The position numbers and the translations under genes were made by a program. From Chlorohelix sp037138995 (GTDB lineage: Bacteria; Chloroflexota; Chloroflexia; Chloroheliales; Chloroheliaceae): 64,000 bases of DNA. Positions 53,161 to 61,805 of the stretch are shown piece after piece. The first letter of the stretch is position 1. Each line of letters begins with the position of its first letter. Under the pieces are notes generated by a model, which did not search any database, was not told the origin of the DNA, and saw nothing but the letters and a program-made list of their open reading frames with translations. The stretch is taken from NCBI RefSeq assembly GCF_037138995.1, contig NZ_JBAXHI010000020.1, forward strand, positions 1 through 64,000, given 5' to 3'.

Positions 53161-53529
53161 ATGGCAATGCCACTGAGGGAATTAGATGTTAGGTATGGAA
53201 CAACTCAGGAAGCTGCAAAAACTGAAAATAAAGCTCCGGTTAAAAGAGAACGCTCTGGAACGGCACGCAGCCGAACTCGCGCCGCTACCGCTCAGGCTGA
53301 GTTAGAAGCAGCAAGCGTACAGCGCGAAAAAGAAGAACTTATTGCGGCTCTGGAAATGAAAAGAGATGAGTTGATTGAGCGACTAGACCGAGGCGCATCT
53401 GCCATTGAAGAAGGTCGCGCTGCCGGGCGTAACCCCCGCCAAATCGCGGATTGGGAAGATTACTGGATTCAGCTTTTACGTAATTACGAGAAGATTTGCG
53501 ATCAACTATTGGAATTAGGCATCCGCTAA
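53161..53529 (+). CDS. small helical hypothetical protein
   Basis: 122 residues with AGGAG ribosome site and its own terminator. N-terminal 45 residues are basic and probably disordered (KAPVKRERSGTARSRTRAAT). Residues 45-90 are a strongly predicted coiled coil (ELEAASVQREKEELIAALEM). C-terminal ADWEDYWIQLLRNYEKI is aromatic and helical. No family recognised. Divergent from bchN, which may be chance. Confidence 0.65.
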   Translation: MAMPLRELDVRYGTTQEAAKTENKAPVKRERSGTARSRTRAATAQAELEAASVQREKEELIAALEMKRDELIERLDRGASAIEEGRAAGRNPRQIADWEDYWIQLLRNYEKICDQLLELGIR

Positions 53530-53578
53530 CCTCCACTTCGGGCAGTAAAGTGCCTCTTTATCAGGATTTTATTTCAGG

Positions 53579-53603
53579 CAAGGGGCTTAAGCCCCTTGTT
53601 TTT
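53579..53603 (+). terminator. intrinsic terminator
   Basis: Perfect palindrome CAAGGGGCTTAAGCCCCTTG followed by TTTTTG. Confidence 0.8.
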
Positions 53604-53628
53604 GTTTCTCACGAGCGTAAAATCCTAA

Positions 53629-54684
53629 TCAGCTTTTGGGTAAAAACTCGTTGCTGAATAGCTTGTTGTAGTCCAATTCTTTGGTGAGAGGCTTATTGTC
53701 GGCATCTTTCAGGATGCCAACCTGATACATAAACTTGGGGTAATCAGTCCACATTTTAAGGGTCTGGCTGCCCCATTGGGTTGCGCCCTCCTTATACTTC
53801 GGGCTGAGATAATCTTGGCTTTTATAAACTAGCTCTTTGTTGCTGAAAGTTCCGGCAGGGTTCGAGTTTATCAAAAGGTCTGCCGCATCTTTGGGATTGG
53901 CAATTGCGTAATCATAGCCGCGAGCGGTTGCCGCCATGAAACGCTTGAGGGCATCGCCTTTTTTGGAAATCACATCTGCGCTTGTTTCAATTACAGGGGT
54001 ATAGCGATCTGGTACGCCGTATTTGGTGATAGGGATTACGTTCAGGTCAATCCCGCGCAATTTCGCCTCGATTCCGTCCCATCCCTCGAAAATCCACACG
54101 AAATCGGCTTGCTTGTTGAGAACGGCTTCGTAGCCAAAAACATTGGCGGTGATATTCTCAAAAGTGCCGTTGCCTCCGTCAAACTTAATCATAGAGTTGA
54201 TGACAGGTTCTTCGTAGGTTGCGCCGAAGCCCGCATACTTTTTGCCAACGAGCATTTTGGGGGAGATAAGCCCCGCGCTTTTGAGCGTAACTAATGCGCT
54301 GGTATCCTTCTGGATAATCCCTGCAATAGAGACAAGCGCTTGCCCGGCTGCTGCCGCGCCTGCAATGCTTTCAGCCGAACCGATGCCTAACTCAGCTTTG
54401 CCCCCGGCAATCAGGCTTTCGGGAGTAGCGGCTTCACTGTAGGGCAGGATTTTCAAATCAATCCCCGCTTCGGCGTACCAACCTTTCGCCAACGCTACAT
54501 ATATGCCGGTGTGGTTGGTGTTGGGAACCCAATCTAAAGCCAATGAAAGGGTCTGGATAGGAACTTTGGTAGCTTCTCCGCTTTTGGCGGGAGTGGCGCT
54601 ACTATCGCCACAAGCTGCCAGCAATAGGCTTGCGAGTAATACCAACGCCAACACGATGGCGTTTTTCTTGAACTTAACAGTCAT
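53629..54684 (-). CDS. thiY: ABC transporter substrate-binding lipoprotein (NMT1/THI5-like, ThiY type)
   Basis: 351 residues. Lipoprotein signal with lipobox LAAC (Cys25). NMT1/THI5-like fold: SLALDWVPNTNHTGIYVALA, GWYAEAGIDLKIL, ELGIGSAES. Binds a pyrimidine precursor of thiamine (HMP or formylaminopyrimidine) outside the membrane; ligand is inferred from fold and the TPP riboswitch upstream. Last gene of the three-gene unit, with GGAGGA ribosome site. Confidence 0.87.
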   Translation of the reverse strand: MTVKFKKNAIVLALVLLASLLLAACGDSSATPAKSGEATKVPIQTLSLALDWVPNTNHTGIYVALAKGWYAEAGIDLKILPYSEAATPESLIAGGKAELGIGSAESIAGAAAAGQALVSIAGIIQKDTSALVTLKSAGLISPKMLVGKKYAGFGATYEEPVINSMIKFDGGNGTFENITANVFGYEAVLNKQADFVWIFEGWDGIEAKLRGIDLNVIPITKYGVPDRYTPVIETSADVISKKGDALKRFMAATARGYDYAIANPKDAADLLINSNPAGTFSNKELVYKSQDYLSPKYKEGATQWGSQTLKMWTDYPKFMYQVGILKDADNKPLTKELDYNKLFSNEFLPKS

Positions 54685-54725
54685 ATTTTATCCTCCTTGA
54701 GCCAACTATTGTAGTTGACATAACA

Positions 54726-55496
54726 CTACTTATTAAGTTGGCGCATCTGGTAATACCACGGCATAACGCGCCACTGCACCAGCGAAACAAGCCCAAATAG
54801 TAACAGGCTGAATATTGCGGTTACGAATACTACCGCGAACACCAATTCACGGTTAAAGGAACGGGCGTAAAGGGAAATCAATCGCCCCAAACCTTTTTGC
54901 GCTCCGGCATACTCGCCCAGAATTGCGCCCGCTACGCTATAGGTTACGGCAATGCGGATGCCTGAAAACAGGCTTGGAAGAGCGGTGGGCAGTCGCAATT
55001 TCCAGAAAAGCTGGCGTTTGCTTGCGCCCAAAGCCCTGAAGATTTTCTCAGCATCGGGGTCAACTCCGGCGAATCCGTCCACTCCGCCAACGGTAATGGG
55101 GAAAAAACATACCAGCCACACAATAATAATCTTGGGCAGCATGTCAAAGCCGAACCAAATAATCAGTAAGGGCGCAATTGCGATTAGGGGGATGGTTTGG
55201 CTTGCCACCAGCAAGGGGTAAATTGCTCTTTTTGCCAGCAGCGAGTTATCCAGCAGCATAGCAAAGAGAAAGCCAAGTGTCAGCGCTACGGTAAAGCCAA
55301 GCAACGTTTCGAGCAATGTTACCAGCGTGTTGTCCCAGATTTCGGGAAAAGCATTTACCAGCGCGTTGGCTATTCTTAAGGGAGAAGGCAATATGCTGGC
55401 TGAAATAGCCGATACATCCACGTATATTTGCCAGATAGCGAATAACGCAATAACTAGCAAAACAGGCGGTAAGAGGGATTTCAAAAAATTAGGCAA
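54726..55496 (-). CDS. thiX: ABC transporter permease (ThiX type)
   Basis: 256 residues, six helices, BPD_transp_1 fold. EAA loop FRALGASKRQLFWKLRLPTALPSLFSGIR contacts the ATPase. Overlaps the ATPase gene by eight bases and is followed by the binding-protein gene. Confidence 0.87.
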   Translation of the reverse strand: MPNFLKSLLPPVLLVIALFAIWQIYVDVSAISASILPSPLRIANALVNAFPEIWDNTLVTLLETLLGFTVALTLGFLFAMLLDNSLLAKRAIYPLLVASQTIPLIAIAPLLIIWFGFDMLPKIIIVWLVCFFPITVGGVDGFAGVDPDAEKIFRALGASKRQLFWKLRLPTALPSLFSGIRIAVTYSVAGAILGEYAGAQKGLGRLISLYARSFNRELVFAVVFVTAIFSLLLFGLVSLVQWRVMPWYYQMRQLNK

Positions 55497-56244
55497 AATC
55501 TGCCTCCGGTTTCAGGATTGCTAACAGGCGAGCTTTTAGCTCTACTAAGGCTGAGTCGGAAACCGAACGCGGTTTTGGAATCAGGACTTCTTGCACCACG
55601 CGAATGGTGGTGGGTAGATGGGTGAATAGGTAGATTCGTTCGCTGAGTAGCAAGGCTTCCTCAATATCGTGGGTGATGAACAGGATGGTACGGCGTAGCT
55701 TTGCTTGCATCTCTGCCAACCATTCCTGAAGCCCTGCTCTGGTGAGCGCGTCTAACGCTCCGAACGGCTCATCCAGCAGCATAACCTCGCGTTCGGACAG
55801 AAAGGTTCGCAAGAGGGCAAGCCGTTGGCGCATCCCGCCGGACATTTGCCACGGGAAGCTCTTTTCAAAGCCCTTCAAGCCGAAAATTTCAAAGTAAGCA
55901 AGGGCATGTTCGCGGGCAATTTTGCGGGGAGTTCCGGCAAGCTCTAGTCCAAGCGCGGCATTATCCAAAGCGGAACGCCACGGTAAAAGGGCATCGCGCT
56001 GGAGCATATACGCCATTTTGCCCGGTTGTGGCTGGAAGGGCTGATTGTCGTAGCGAAATTCGCCCGAATCGGCAGTTTCAAGCCCCGCCAAAATATTAAA
56101 GAGGGTGCTTTTTCCGCAACCGCTAGGACCAACTAGCGAAACAAACTCGCCCCGATTTGCCACAAGGCTGATGTTAGTCAGCGTGGGCAACGCGCCATAG
56201 GATTTGTTTAGATTATTGATTTGTAGTTTTGGTATTGTTTCCAT
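55489..56244 (-). CDS. thiZ: ABC transporter ATP-binding protein (ThiZ type)
   Basis: 251 residues. Walker A GPSGCGKS, Q-loop LQRDALLPW, signature MSGGMRQRLALLR, Walker B VMLLDEPFGALDA, and switch His in FITHDIEEAL. Nitrate/taurine/thiamine-precursor subfamily. First gene behind the TPP riboswitch; no obvious ribosome site precedes the ATG. Confidence 0.9.
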   Translation of the reverse strand: METIPKLQINNLNKSYGALPTLTNISLVANRGEFVSLVGPSGCGKSTLFNILAGLETADSGEFRYDNQPFQPQPGKMAYMLQRDALLPWRSALDNAALGLELAGTPRKIAREHALAYFEIFGLKGFEKSFPWQMSGGMRQRLALLRTFLSEREVMLLDEPFGALDALTRAGLQEWLAEMQAKLRRTILFITHDIEEALLLSERIYLFTHLPTTIRVVQEVLIPKPRSVSDSALVELKARLLAILKPEADFA

Positions 56245-56264
56245 ATATTTCGATAGGTTAGAAT

Positions 56265-56304
56265 CAAAAAAGCCACAGGAATACTGGAGAAAAATCCTGC
56301 GGCT
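56265..56304 (-). terminator. riboswitch-controlled terminator for thiamine-precursor transporter
   Basis: On the minus strand AGCCGCAGGA / TCCTGTGGCT with a 14-base loop and T6, between the TPP aptamer and the ATPase start codon. Indicates control by transcription termination. Confidence 0.8.
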
Positions 56305-56359
56305 CGCCCGTTTATTCCACTTAATTAGATACGAAATAGCTAGATAAATCGTAATTACG

Positions 56360-56458
56360 TAGAATTTCCCTTCGCCGGTATTACCCGGATCAGGTTCAAA
56401 CGGTCGAAGATACTTTCAATCTTCCTCTCAGCCTGGAAAGCCCAAGCTCCCGTTGGTA
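56360..56458 (-). ncRNA. TPP riboswitch (THI element)
   Basis: On the minus strand the hallmark segments appear in order: ACGGGAGC, then GGCTGAGAGGAAG, then GAACCTGATCCGGGTAATACCG and GCGAAGGGAA. These form the pyrimidine-sensing CUGAGA helix and the pyrophosphate helix. It faces the thiZ-thiX-thiY genes, consistent with thiamine control of precursor uptake. Confidence 0.95.
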
Positions 56459-56618
56459 TTATTTTTAAAAGGTGCAAAAATAATCAGATTATAACATCAT
56501 GATATTTGGCAGTATCATAATACTTTTTGTTTTGTAGTACAAGTCATTTGCAATGTACTTTTTGCCATGTTATATTTTGTTTAGATGCGAATAAAGCATT
56601 CATAACAACTGAATATTG

Positions 56619-56726
56619 CTCTCATCAAGAGAGGTGGAGGGACTGGCCCTATGAAGCCCGGCAACCGCCCGAATTTCGGGAGTGGTGCCAATTCCGGCAG
56701 GCAATTATTGCCTGAAAGATGAGAGG
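56619..56726 (+). ncRNA. SAM-I riboswitch (S box)
   Basis: CTCATCAAGAGAGGTGGAGGGACTGGCCC opens the element, followed by ATGAAGCCCGGCAACC, GGTGCCAATTCCGGC and closing GCCTGAAAGATGAGAG. P1 (CTCATC / GATGAG), the kink-turn GA pairs and pseudoknot region are recognisable. It precedes a SAM-cycle operon. Confidence 0.96.
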
Positions 56727-56751
56727 CGCTAACTTTGGTAAGTTACGTCTA

Positions 56752-56800
56752 TTCTCGGATTGATGCGAGCAACTGCTAAACCGAGGATTTTTTTGTTTTG
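56752..56800 (+). terminator. SAM riboswitch expression-platform terminator
   Basis: TTCTCGG pairs with CCGAGGA around a 22-base loop and is followed by TTTTTTTGTTTT. It overlaps any upstream translation start for mtnA, showing that the coding region begins later. Confidence 0.75.
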
Positions 56801-56816
56801 CCAAAGGGGTGTTCAA

Positions 56817-57899
56817 TTGAACGAGAATGCAACTTCAACGCCTACACTGAAAGTTAAAACAATAGAATGGCGAGATGCCGACCTCACGCTATTGTTAATT
56901 GACCAAATCAGGTTGCCGCATCATTTTGAGAATGTCGAGTGCCGTAACTTCCATGAAGCCGGAGAAGCGATTCGCACCATGATTGTGCGAGGCGCTCCTG
57001 CCATCGGAGTAACTGCCGCTTACGCTATGGCTTTGGCGGCTTTGGAATACCGTGACCTCCCCCGTGACGAATTTATCAAAAAGTTAGACGAAGCGGGCGT
57101 ATGGCTTAATGAAACCCGCCCCACCGCTGTTAACCTCAAATGGGCGATTGACCAATGCTTGGCGCTCGCACACCGTCTGCACGATGCTTATATTCAAGTA
57201 GTCAGCATTCCGTGGGAAATCCTGAGATTGGCAAAGCAAATACAAGCGGATGACCTAGCTTTTTGCAAGGCAATCGGCGCGTTTGGCGGAGAGCTTATCA
57301 AAGATGGCGATAATGTTCTAACCCATTGCAACGCGGGTGGCTTGGCTACTGCTGGTTATGGCACTGCTGTAGGTGTGATTACCGCCGCGCATGAAGCTGG
57401 TAAGAAGATTCACGTTTGGGTGGATGAAACTCGCCCTTACCTGCAAGGGGCGCGTCTTACTGCTTGGGAAATGCAGCAACTTGGTATTCCTCATACCCTG
57501 ATAACTGACAATATGTCGGGACATCTGATGCAACGTGGTAAGGTTCAATTCATTGTGACTGGGGCTGACCGCATAGCGGCAAACGGCGATACTGCCAACA
57601 AAATCGGCACTTACATGGTGGCAGTGCTGGCAAAGGAAAATAATATTCCCTTCTATATAGCCGCGCCGCTAACCACTATTGACCTGAAAATCAAATCCGG
57701 TGAGGAAATCCCAATCGAGGAGCGGAGCGCGGATGAGGTTGTTTTCATCGGCGGGAAGCGGATTGCGCCGGAAGGGGTTCACGCTGCTCACTTTGGTTTC
57801 GATGTGACTCCAGCGCGATATATTCACGGGATTATTACCGAAAAGGGTATTGCGCGTCCACCGTATGAGCAAAGCATCCCGGCGTTGTTTGAAAAATAA
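56817..57899 (+). CDS. mtnA: methylthioribose-1-phosphate isomerase
   Basis: Isomerises 5-methylthioribose-1-phosphate to the ribulose form in methionine salvage. The TTG at 56817 has AAAGGGG eight bases upstream and gives 360 residues, near family length; in-frame starts at 56760/56763 sit inside the riboswitch terminator. Signatures: RGAPAIGVTAAY, ETRPTAVNL, catalytic Cys171 in CNAGGLATAGYGTA and Asp251 in TGADRIAANGD, and YIAAPLTTID. eIF2B-alpha-like fold. First gene under SAM control. Confidence 0.93.
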   Translation: MNENATSTPTLKVKTIEWRDADLTLLLIDQIRLPHHFENVECRNFHEAGEAIRTMIVRGAPAIGVTAAYAMALAALEYRDLPRDEFIKKLDEAGVWLNETRPTAVNLKWAIDQCLALAHRLHDAYIQVVSIPWEILRLAKQIQADDLAFCKAIGAFGGELIKDGDNVLTHCNAGGLATAGYGTAVGVITAAHEAGKKIHVWVDETRPYLQGARLTAWEMQQLGIPHTLITDNMSGHLMQRGKVQFIVTGADRIAANGDTANKIGTYMVAVLAKENNIPFYIAAPLTTIDLKIKSGEEIPIEERSADEVVFIGGKRIAPEGVHAAHFGFDVTPARYIHGIITEKGIARPPYEQSIPALFEK

Positions 57900-58142
57900 G
57901 CGCGGGTTGCACAAGTTTGTTGATTATGCGTAGTATTGAGTCCAGACTTTTGTAGTTTAAACACTTGAAATTAGGCTAAAGACTGGCAAAATAAACTATT
58001 AGCATGATTCTGTGTCTGAGTTGCTCTGAATTATAACGAATCTAAAAATGCTCAGGTGTTCGGCTCTCTAATACTGGGGTTAGTTTTGGGGAGTAACGTG
58101 ATGGTATTTACCAATGCTTGAAGTTATGCAGCAGGAGGAGTA
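57900..58142. other. mtnA to adenosine-kinase-like gene spacer
   Basis: 243 AT-rich bases. I see no terminator, repeat or RNA gene; a GGAGGAG ribosome site is at its right end. An internal promoter is possible but not assigned. Confidence 0.4.
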
Positions 58143-59114
58143 ATGTCAATAATCGTAACAGGCTCTATCGCCTATGACCACATTATGGATTTTCCGGGTT
58201 TCTTTAAAGACCATATTTTACCTGAGAAAATTCATATTCTTAATGTCTCTTTCCTGGTTTCATCGTTGAAAAAAATGCACGGTGGCTGCGCCCCCAATAT
58301 TTCCTATACGCTGGCTTTACTTGGTGAGCGTTCGAGCATTCTTGGCACAGTGGGACACGATTTTCAGGCTTATCGGGCAGCGCTTGAAGAAGTAGGGGTG
58401 GATACCAGCCTCGTAAAAGTTATACAAGATAAGGTAACCGCCTCGTGCTTTATTACGACCGACAAATCCGGTAGTCAGATAACCGGGTTTTATCCGGGCG
58501 CGATGGAACACGCCAGCGAAGTACGGATTGAGGATGCTAATCCGCAAGACATCGAAATCTGCATAGTTTCGCCGGATGACCCCCGCGCAATGATAGAGCA
58601 TGTGCATGAGTGCCAGCAGTTGAAAGTTCCTTACATCTATGATATTGGCTGGCAGGTGATTGCTTTCGATGGCGGCGCGTTGTTGGATGGGGTGAACGGC
58701 GCGAAATTGGTAATCGGCAACGACTACGAGCTAGAAATTCTGCGTGAGAAAACCGGGCTAACGCCGGAAAAAATGCTTGAAACCTCCGAATATGTGGTTA
58801 TTACCAAAGGCTCAGAGGGTTCTACTATCTATAGCCGTTCGGGTATTGCACAAATTCCCCCTATTCCCGCTAAAGTGGTACTTGACCCAACCGGCGCGGG
58901 TGACGCTTTTAGGGGTGGTCTTTTAAAAGGTCTTAGGCGCGGGTATGACCTTGACCAAATGGGGCGCGTGGCGGCATTGGCGGCAACATTCTGTGTTGAA
59001 TCCAGTGGCACACAAGGTCAGAAATATACTATGACTGAATTTGAATCTCGCTATCACGAGTATTTTGGTACTCCTGCAATGCCATTATGGGAAGCGGAAG
59101 TTCTCGCAAAATAA
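58143..59114 (+). CDS. PfkB-family sugar/nucleoside kinase, probable adenosine kinase
   Basis: 323 residues. Ribokinase fold: N-terminal ITGSIAYDHI-type start, GGCAPNISYTLALLG (substrate Gly-Gly), GTVGHDF and catalytic DPTGAGDAFRGGLL (Asp of the GAGD anion hole). Lying between mtnA and ahcY, it probably phosphorylates the adenosine released by S-adenosylhomocysteine hydrolysis. The exact substrate is inferred from context. Confidence 0.85.
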   Translation: MSIIVTGSIAYDHIMDFPGFFKDHILPEKIHILNVSFLVSSLKKMHGGCAPNISYTLALLGERSSILGTVGHDFQAYRAALEEVGVDTSLVKVIQDKVTASCFITTDKSGSQITGFYPGAMEHASEVRIEDANPQDIEICIVSPDDPRAMIEHVHECQQLKVPYIYDIGWQVIAFDGGALLDGVNGAKLVIGNDYELEILREKTGLTPEKMLETSEYVVITKGSEGSTIYSRSGIAQIPPIPAKVVLDPTGAGDAFRGGLLKGLRRGYDLDQMGRVAALAATFCVESSGTQGQKYTMTEFESRYHEYFGTPAMPLWEAEVLAK

Positions 59115-59190
59115 ACCAACGATTTTAAACGGTTTTTCTGGAAATCGGCGTGTTTTTACGCCGGATAATTACAAGGAGATGATTAAAGGG

Positions 59191-60453
59191 ATGACGCAAG
59201 TCAATAATTACGATGTTAAAGATATGACGCTTGCCGGAAAAGGGCGCGACCGCATAGCTTGGGCTGCTCTTGAAATGCCAGTTTTGAAGCAGGTTAGAGA
59301 CCGTTTTGAAAAAGAACAACCTCTGGCAGGGCAAAGACTCGGTTGCTGTCTTCACATTACAACTGAAACTGCCAACCTGTTGATTACTTTGAAAGCTGGC
59401 GGCGCATCAGTGGTAGCCTGTGCTTCCAACCCGCTCAGCACCCAAGATGATGTTGCCGCTGCGTTGGTGGAATACGGTATTCCGGTTTATGCCATCAAGG
59501 GCGAAGATAACGAAACTTATTACCGCCATTTGGATGCGGTGCTGGATTCTCATCCCACCCAAACTATGGATGACGGTTGCGACCTTGTTTCTCGCTTGCA
59601 TCAGGATCGCCCTTCCCAAATTGCCGATATTATCGGCGGTACTGAAGAAACCACTACCGGTGTTATTCGTTTGAAGGCAATGGAGAAGGACGGCGCGTTG
59701 CGCTTCCCTATCGTGGCGGTTAATGAAGCCGACACTAAGCATATGTTCGACAACCGCTATGGCACCGGACAAAGTACCCTTGACGGGTTGCTCCGCGCTA
59801 CCAATGTTTTGTTGGCTGGCAAGAATTTTGTGGTGGCTGGCTACGGCTGGTGTGGTCGCGGCTTGGCTTCTCGCGCTAGAGGGATGGGAGCGCAGGTTAT
59901 TGTAACCGAGATTGACCCTATTCGTGCGCTTGAAGCGGTAATGGATGGCTTCCGGGTTATGACAATGGAACAGGCTGCCCCTATTGCCGATATTATCATC
60001 ACTGTTACCGGAAACCTGAACGTAGTTGACCGCCAATTGCGGAAGATTAAAGATGGCTGCCTTATCGGCAACAGCGGTCACTTTAATGATGAAATCAATA
60101 TTGGATTTTTGGATGAACTATCCGAAACCCGCCGCATAGTCCGCGAATTTGTAGAAGAGTTCAAATTCTTTGACGGGCGAAAGGTGTATTTGCTGGCAGA
60201 CGGACGGTTGCTAAATCTTGCAGCGGCAGAAGGACATCCCGCCAGCGTAATGGACATGAGCTTTGCCAACCAAGCGCTTGCCGCTGAATGGGTCTTCAAA
60301 AATCTTGGCACGCTGGAGAACAAAGTATATGTGGTTCCACGCGAAATTGATGAAAATATTGCCGCCCTTAAACTTAAAGCGATGGGTGTGGATATAGATG
60401 TTCTTACTGACGCGCAACAGGCTTATCTTTCCAGTTGGCAGAGTGGCACTTAG
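59191..60453 (+). CDS. ahcY: adenosylhomocysteinase
   Basis: Hydrolyses S-adenosylhomocysteine to adenosine and homocysteine, NAD-dependent. 420 residues from the ATG at 59191 (AAGGAG 12 bases upstream); ATG at 59179 directly abuts that site and is less likely. Signatures: HITTETANLLITLKAGGA, CNPLST-like SNPLSTQDDVAAAL, GTEETTTGVIRL, NAD loop GYGWCGRG and IGNSGHFNDEI. The shorter chain without the eukaryotic-type insert is usual for this lineage. Confidence 0.95.
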   Translation: MTQVNNYDVKDMTLAGKGRDRIAWAALEMPVLKQVRDRFEKEQPLAGQRLGCCLHITTETANLLITLKAGGASVVACASNPLSTQDDVAAALVEYGIPVYAIKGEDNETYYRHLDAVLDSHPTQTMDDGCDLVSRLHQDRPSQIADIIGGTEETTTGVIRLKAMEKDGALRFPIVAVNEADTKHMFDNRYGTGQSTLDGLLRATNVLLAGKNFVVAGYGWCGRGLASRARGMGAQVIVTEIDPIRALEAVMDGFRVMTMEQAAPIADIIITVTGNLNVVDRQLRKIKDGCLIGNSGHFNDEINIGFLDELSETRRIVREFVEEFKFFDGRKVYLLADGRLLNLAAAEGHPASVMDMSFANQALAAEWVFKNLGTLENKVYVVPREIDENIAALKLKAMGVDIDVLTDAQQAYLSSWQSGT

Positions 60454-60477
60454 TTTGAGAGAGGAGACCGTAGTACA

Positions 60478-61704
60478 ATGAATACTTTTATGAGTTCCCC
60501 CCAATTCTTTCTGACCAGTGAAAGCGTTACTGAGGGGCACCCTGATAAGATGTGTGACCAGATTAGCGATGCGGTGCTGGACGCGATTTTTGAGCAAGAC
60601 CCCCTTGCCCGCGTAGCTTGTGAAACTAGCACCACCACTGGCTTAATTCTGGTGGCAGGTGAAATCACCACTTCTGCTTACGTCAATATTGACCAAATCG
60701 CGCGTAATGCGGTTCTCGATATTGGTTATAACAGCAGCGATATGGGCTTTGATGGCAATAGCTGCGGCATCATTGTGTCTATCAAAGAACAGAGCAGTGA
60801 TATTGCTATGGGCGTGGATAAAGCCCTTGAAGCTAAGCGCGGCGAAATGACCGAAGAGCAGATTGACGCTATCGGCGCAGGCGATCAGGGTATGATGATT
60901 GGGTATGCTTGCAATGAAACTCATGAATTGATGCCTCTCTCTATTGCATTAGCCCATCGTATCACCCGTCGGCTTGCCGCTACTCGCAAGAGCGGGCAGT
61001 TAGGCTATTTGCGCCCAGACGGCAAGAGCCAAGTAACGGTTGAATATAGCCATGGCAAGCCCAAGCGTATTGATGCCATAGTTGTTAGCACCCAGCACGC
61101 GCCCGAAGTTTCCAGCGAACAGATTGAAAAAGACGTTATCGAGCAGGTTATTAAACAGGTTGTGCCGCTCGAATTGCTGGATGAAAATACCCGCTTTTAC
61201 ATTAACCCCACCGGGCGTTTTGTAATCGGCGGACCTATGGGCGATGCTGGTTTGACCGGACGCAAAATCATCGTGGATACTTACGGCGGTATCGCTCGTC
61301 ACGGCGGCGGCGCATTCAGCGGCAAAGACCCGACAAAAGTTGACCGCTCTGCCGCATATGCAGTTCGCTACGTTGCCAAGAACATCATCGCTGCCGGGTT
61401 AGCTGATCGCGTAGAGTTGCAGGTTTCTTATGCAATCGGCGTGGCGCGTCCTATCTCGTTGATGGTAGAAACCTATGGAACTGGCAAGGTTGCAGATGAG
61501 GTTATTCTTAATCTCGTTAACAAGTATTTTGACCTCCGCCCTGCCGGAATTATCAAGATGCTAGACCTGCGCCGACCCATCTACCGCCAGACGGCGGCTT
61601 ATGGTCACTTCGGACGCACCGATATTGACCTGCCATGGGAACGCACCGACAAGGCTGAGCTTCTGCGACAAGAAGCGGGTCTTGCAGAGGCGGCAGTTCT
61701 CTAG
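60478..61704 (+). CDS. metK: S-adenosylmethionine synthetase
   Basis: Makes SAM from methionine and ATP. 408 residues with AGGAGA ribosome site. Signatures: TSESVTEGHPDKMCDQISD, GAGDQGMMIGYA and GGGAFSGKDPTKVDRS, all active-site residues intact. Last gene of the SAM cycle unit mtnA-adenosine kinase-ahcY-metK; 24 bases behind ahcY. Confidence 0.97.
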   Translation: MNTFMSSPQFFLTSESVTEGHPDKMCDQISDAVLDAIFEQDPLARVACETSTTTGLILVAGEITTSAYVNIDQIARNAVLDIGYNSSDMGFDGNSCGIIVSIKEQSSDIAMGVDKALEAKRGEMTEEQIDAIGAGDQGMMIGYACNETHELMPLSIALAHRITRRLAATRKSGQLGYLRPDGKSQVTVEYSHGKPKRIDAIVVSTQHAPEVSSEQIEKDVIEQVIKQVVPLELLDENTRFYINPTGRFVIGGPMGDAGLTGRKIIVDTYGGIARHGGGAFSGKDPTKVDRSAAYAVRYVAKNIIAAGLADRVELQVSYAIGVARPISLMVETYGTGKVADEVILNLVNKYFDLRPAGIIKMLDLRRPIYRQTAAYGHFGRTDIDLPWERTDKAELLRQEAGLAEAAVL

Positions 61705-61725
61705 GCTAGGAACTTTTTCGCTATT

Positions 61726-61765
61726 CAAAAGGGGTCTTGCCATAAAAAGCAAGACCCTTGTTTAT
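61726..61765. terminator. intrinsic terminator after metK
   Basis: AAAAGGGGTCTTGC / GCAAGACCCTTGTTT with a CATAAAAA loop. A residues at left also suit the convergent kinase gene. Confidence 0.8.
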
Positions 61766-61805
61766 TCATATAATAAGTGACAGAGAAAGCTTTTGATAGA
61801 CCCTC

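Noticed and set aside
56760..56816. Upstream start of mtnA
   Set aside because: These codons form the riboswitch terminator hairpin and T run; the TTG at 56817 has a good ribosome site and gives a normal length.
59407..60081. Minus-strand frame of 224 codons within ahcY
   Set aside because: Shadow of a strongly conserved gene with no features of its own.
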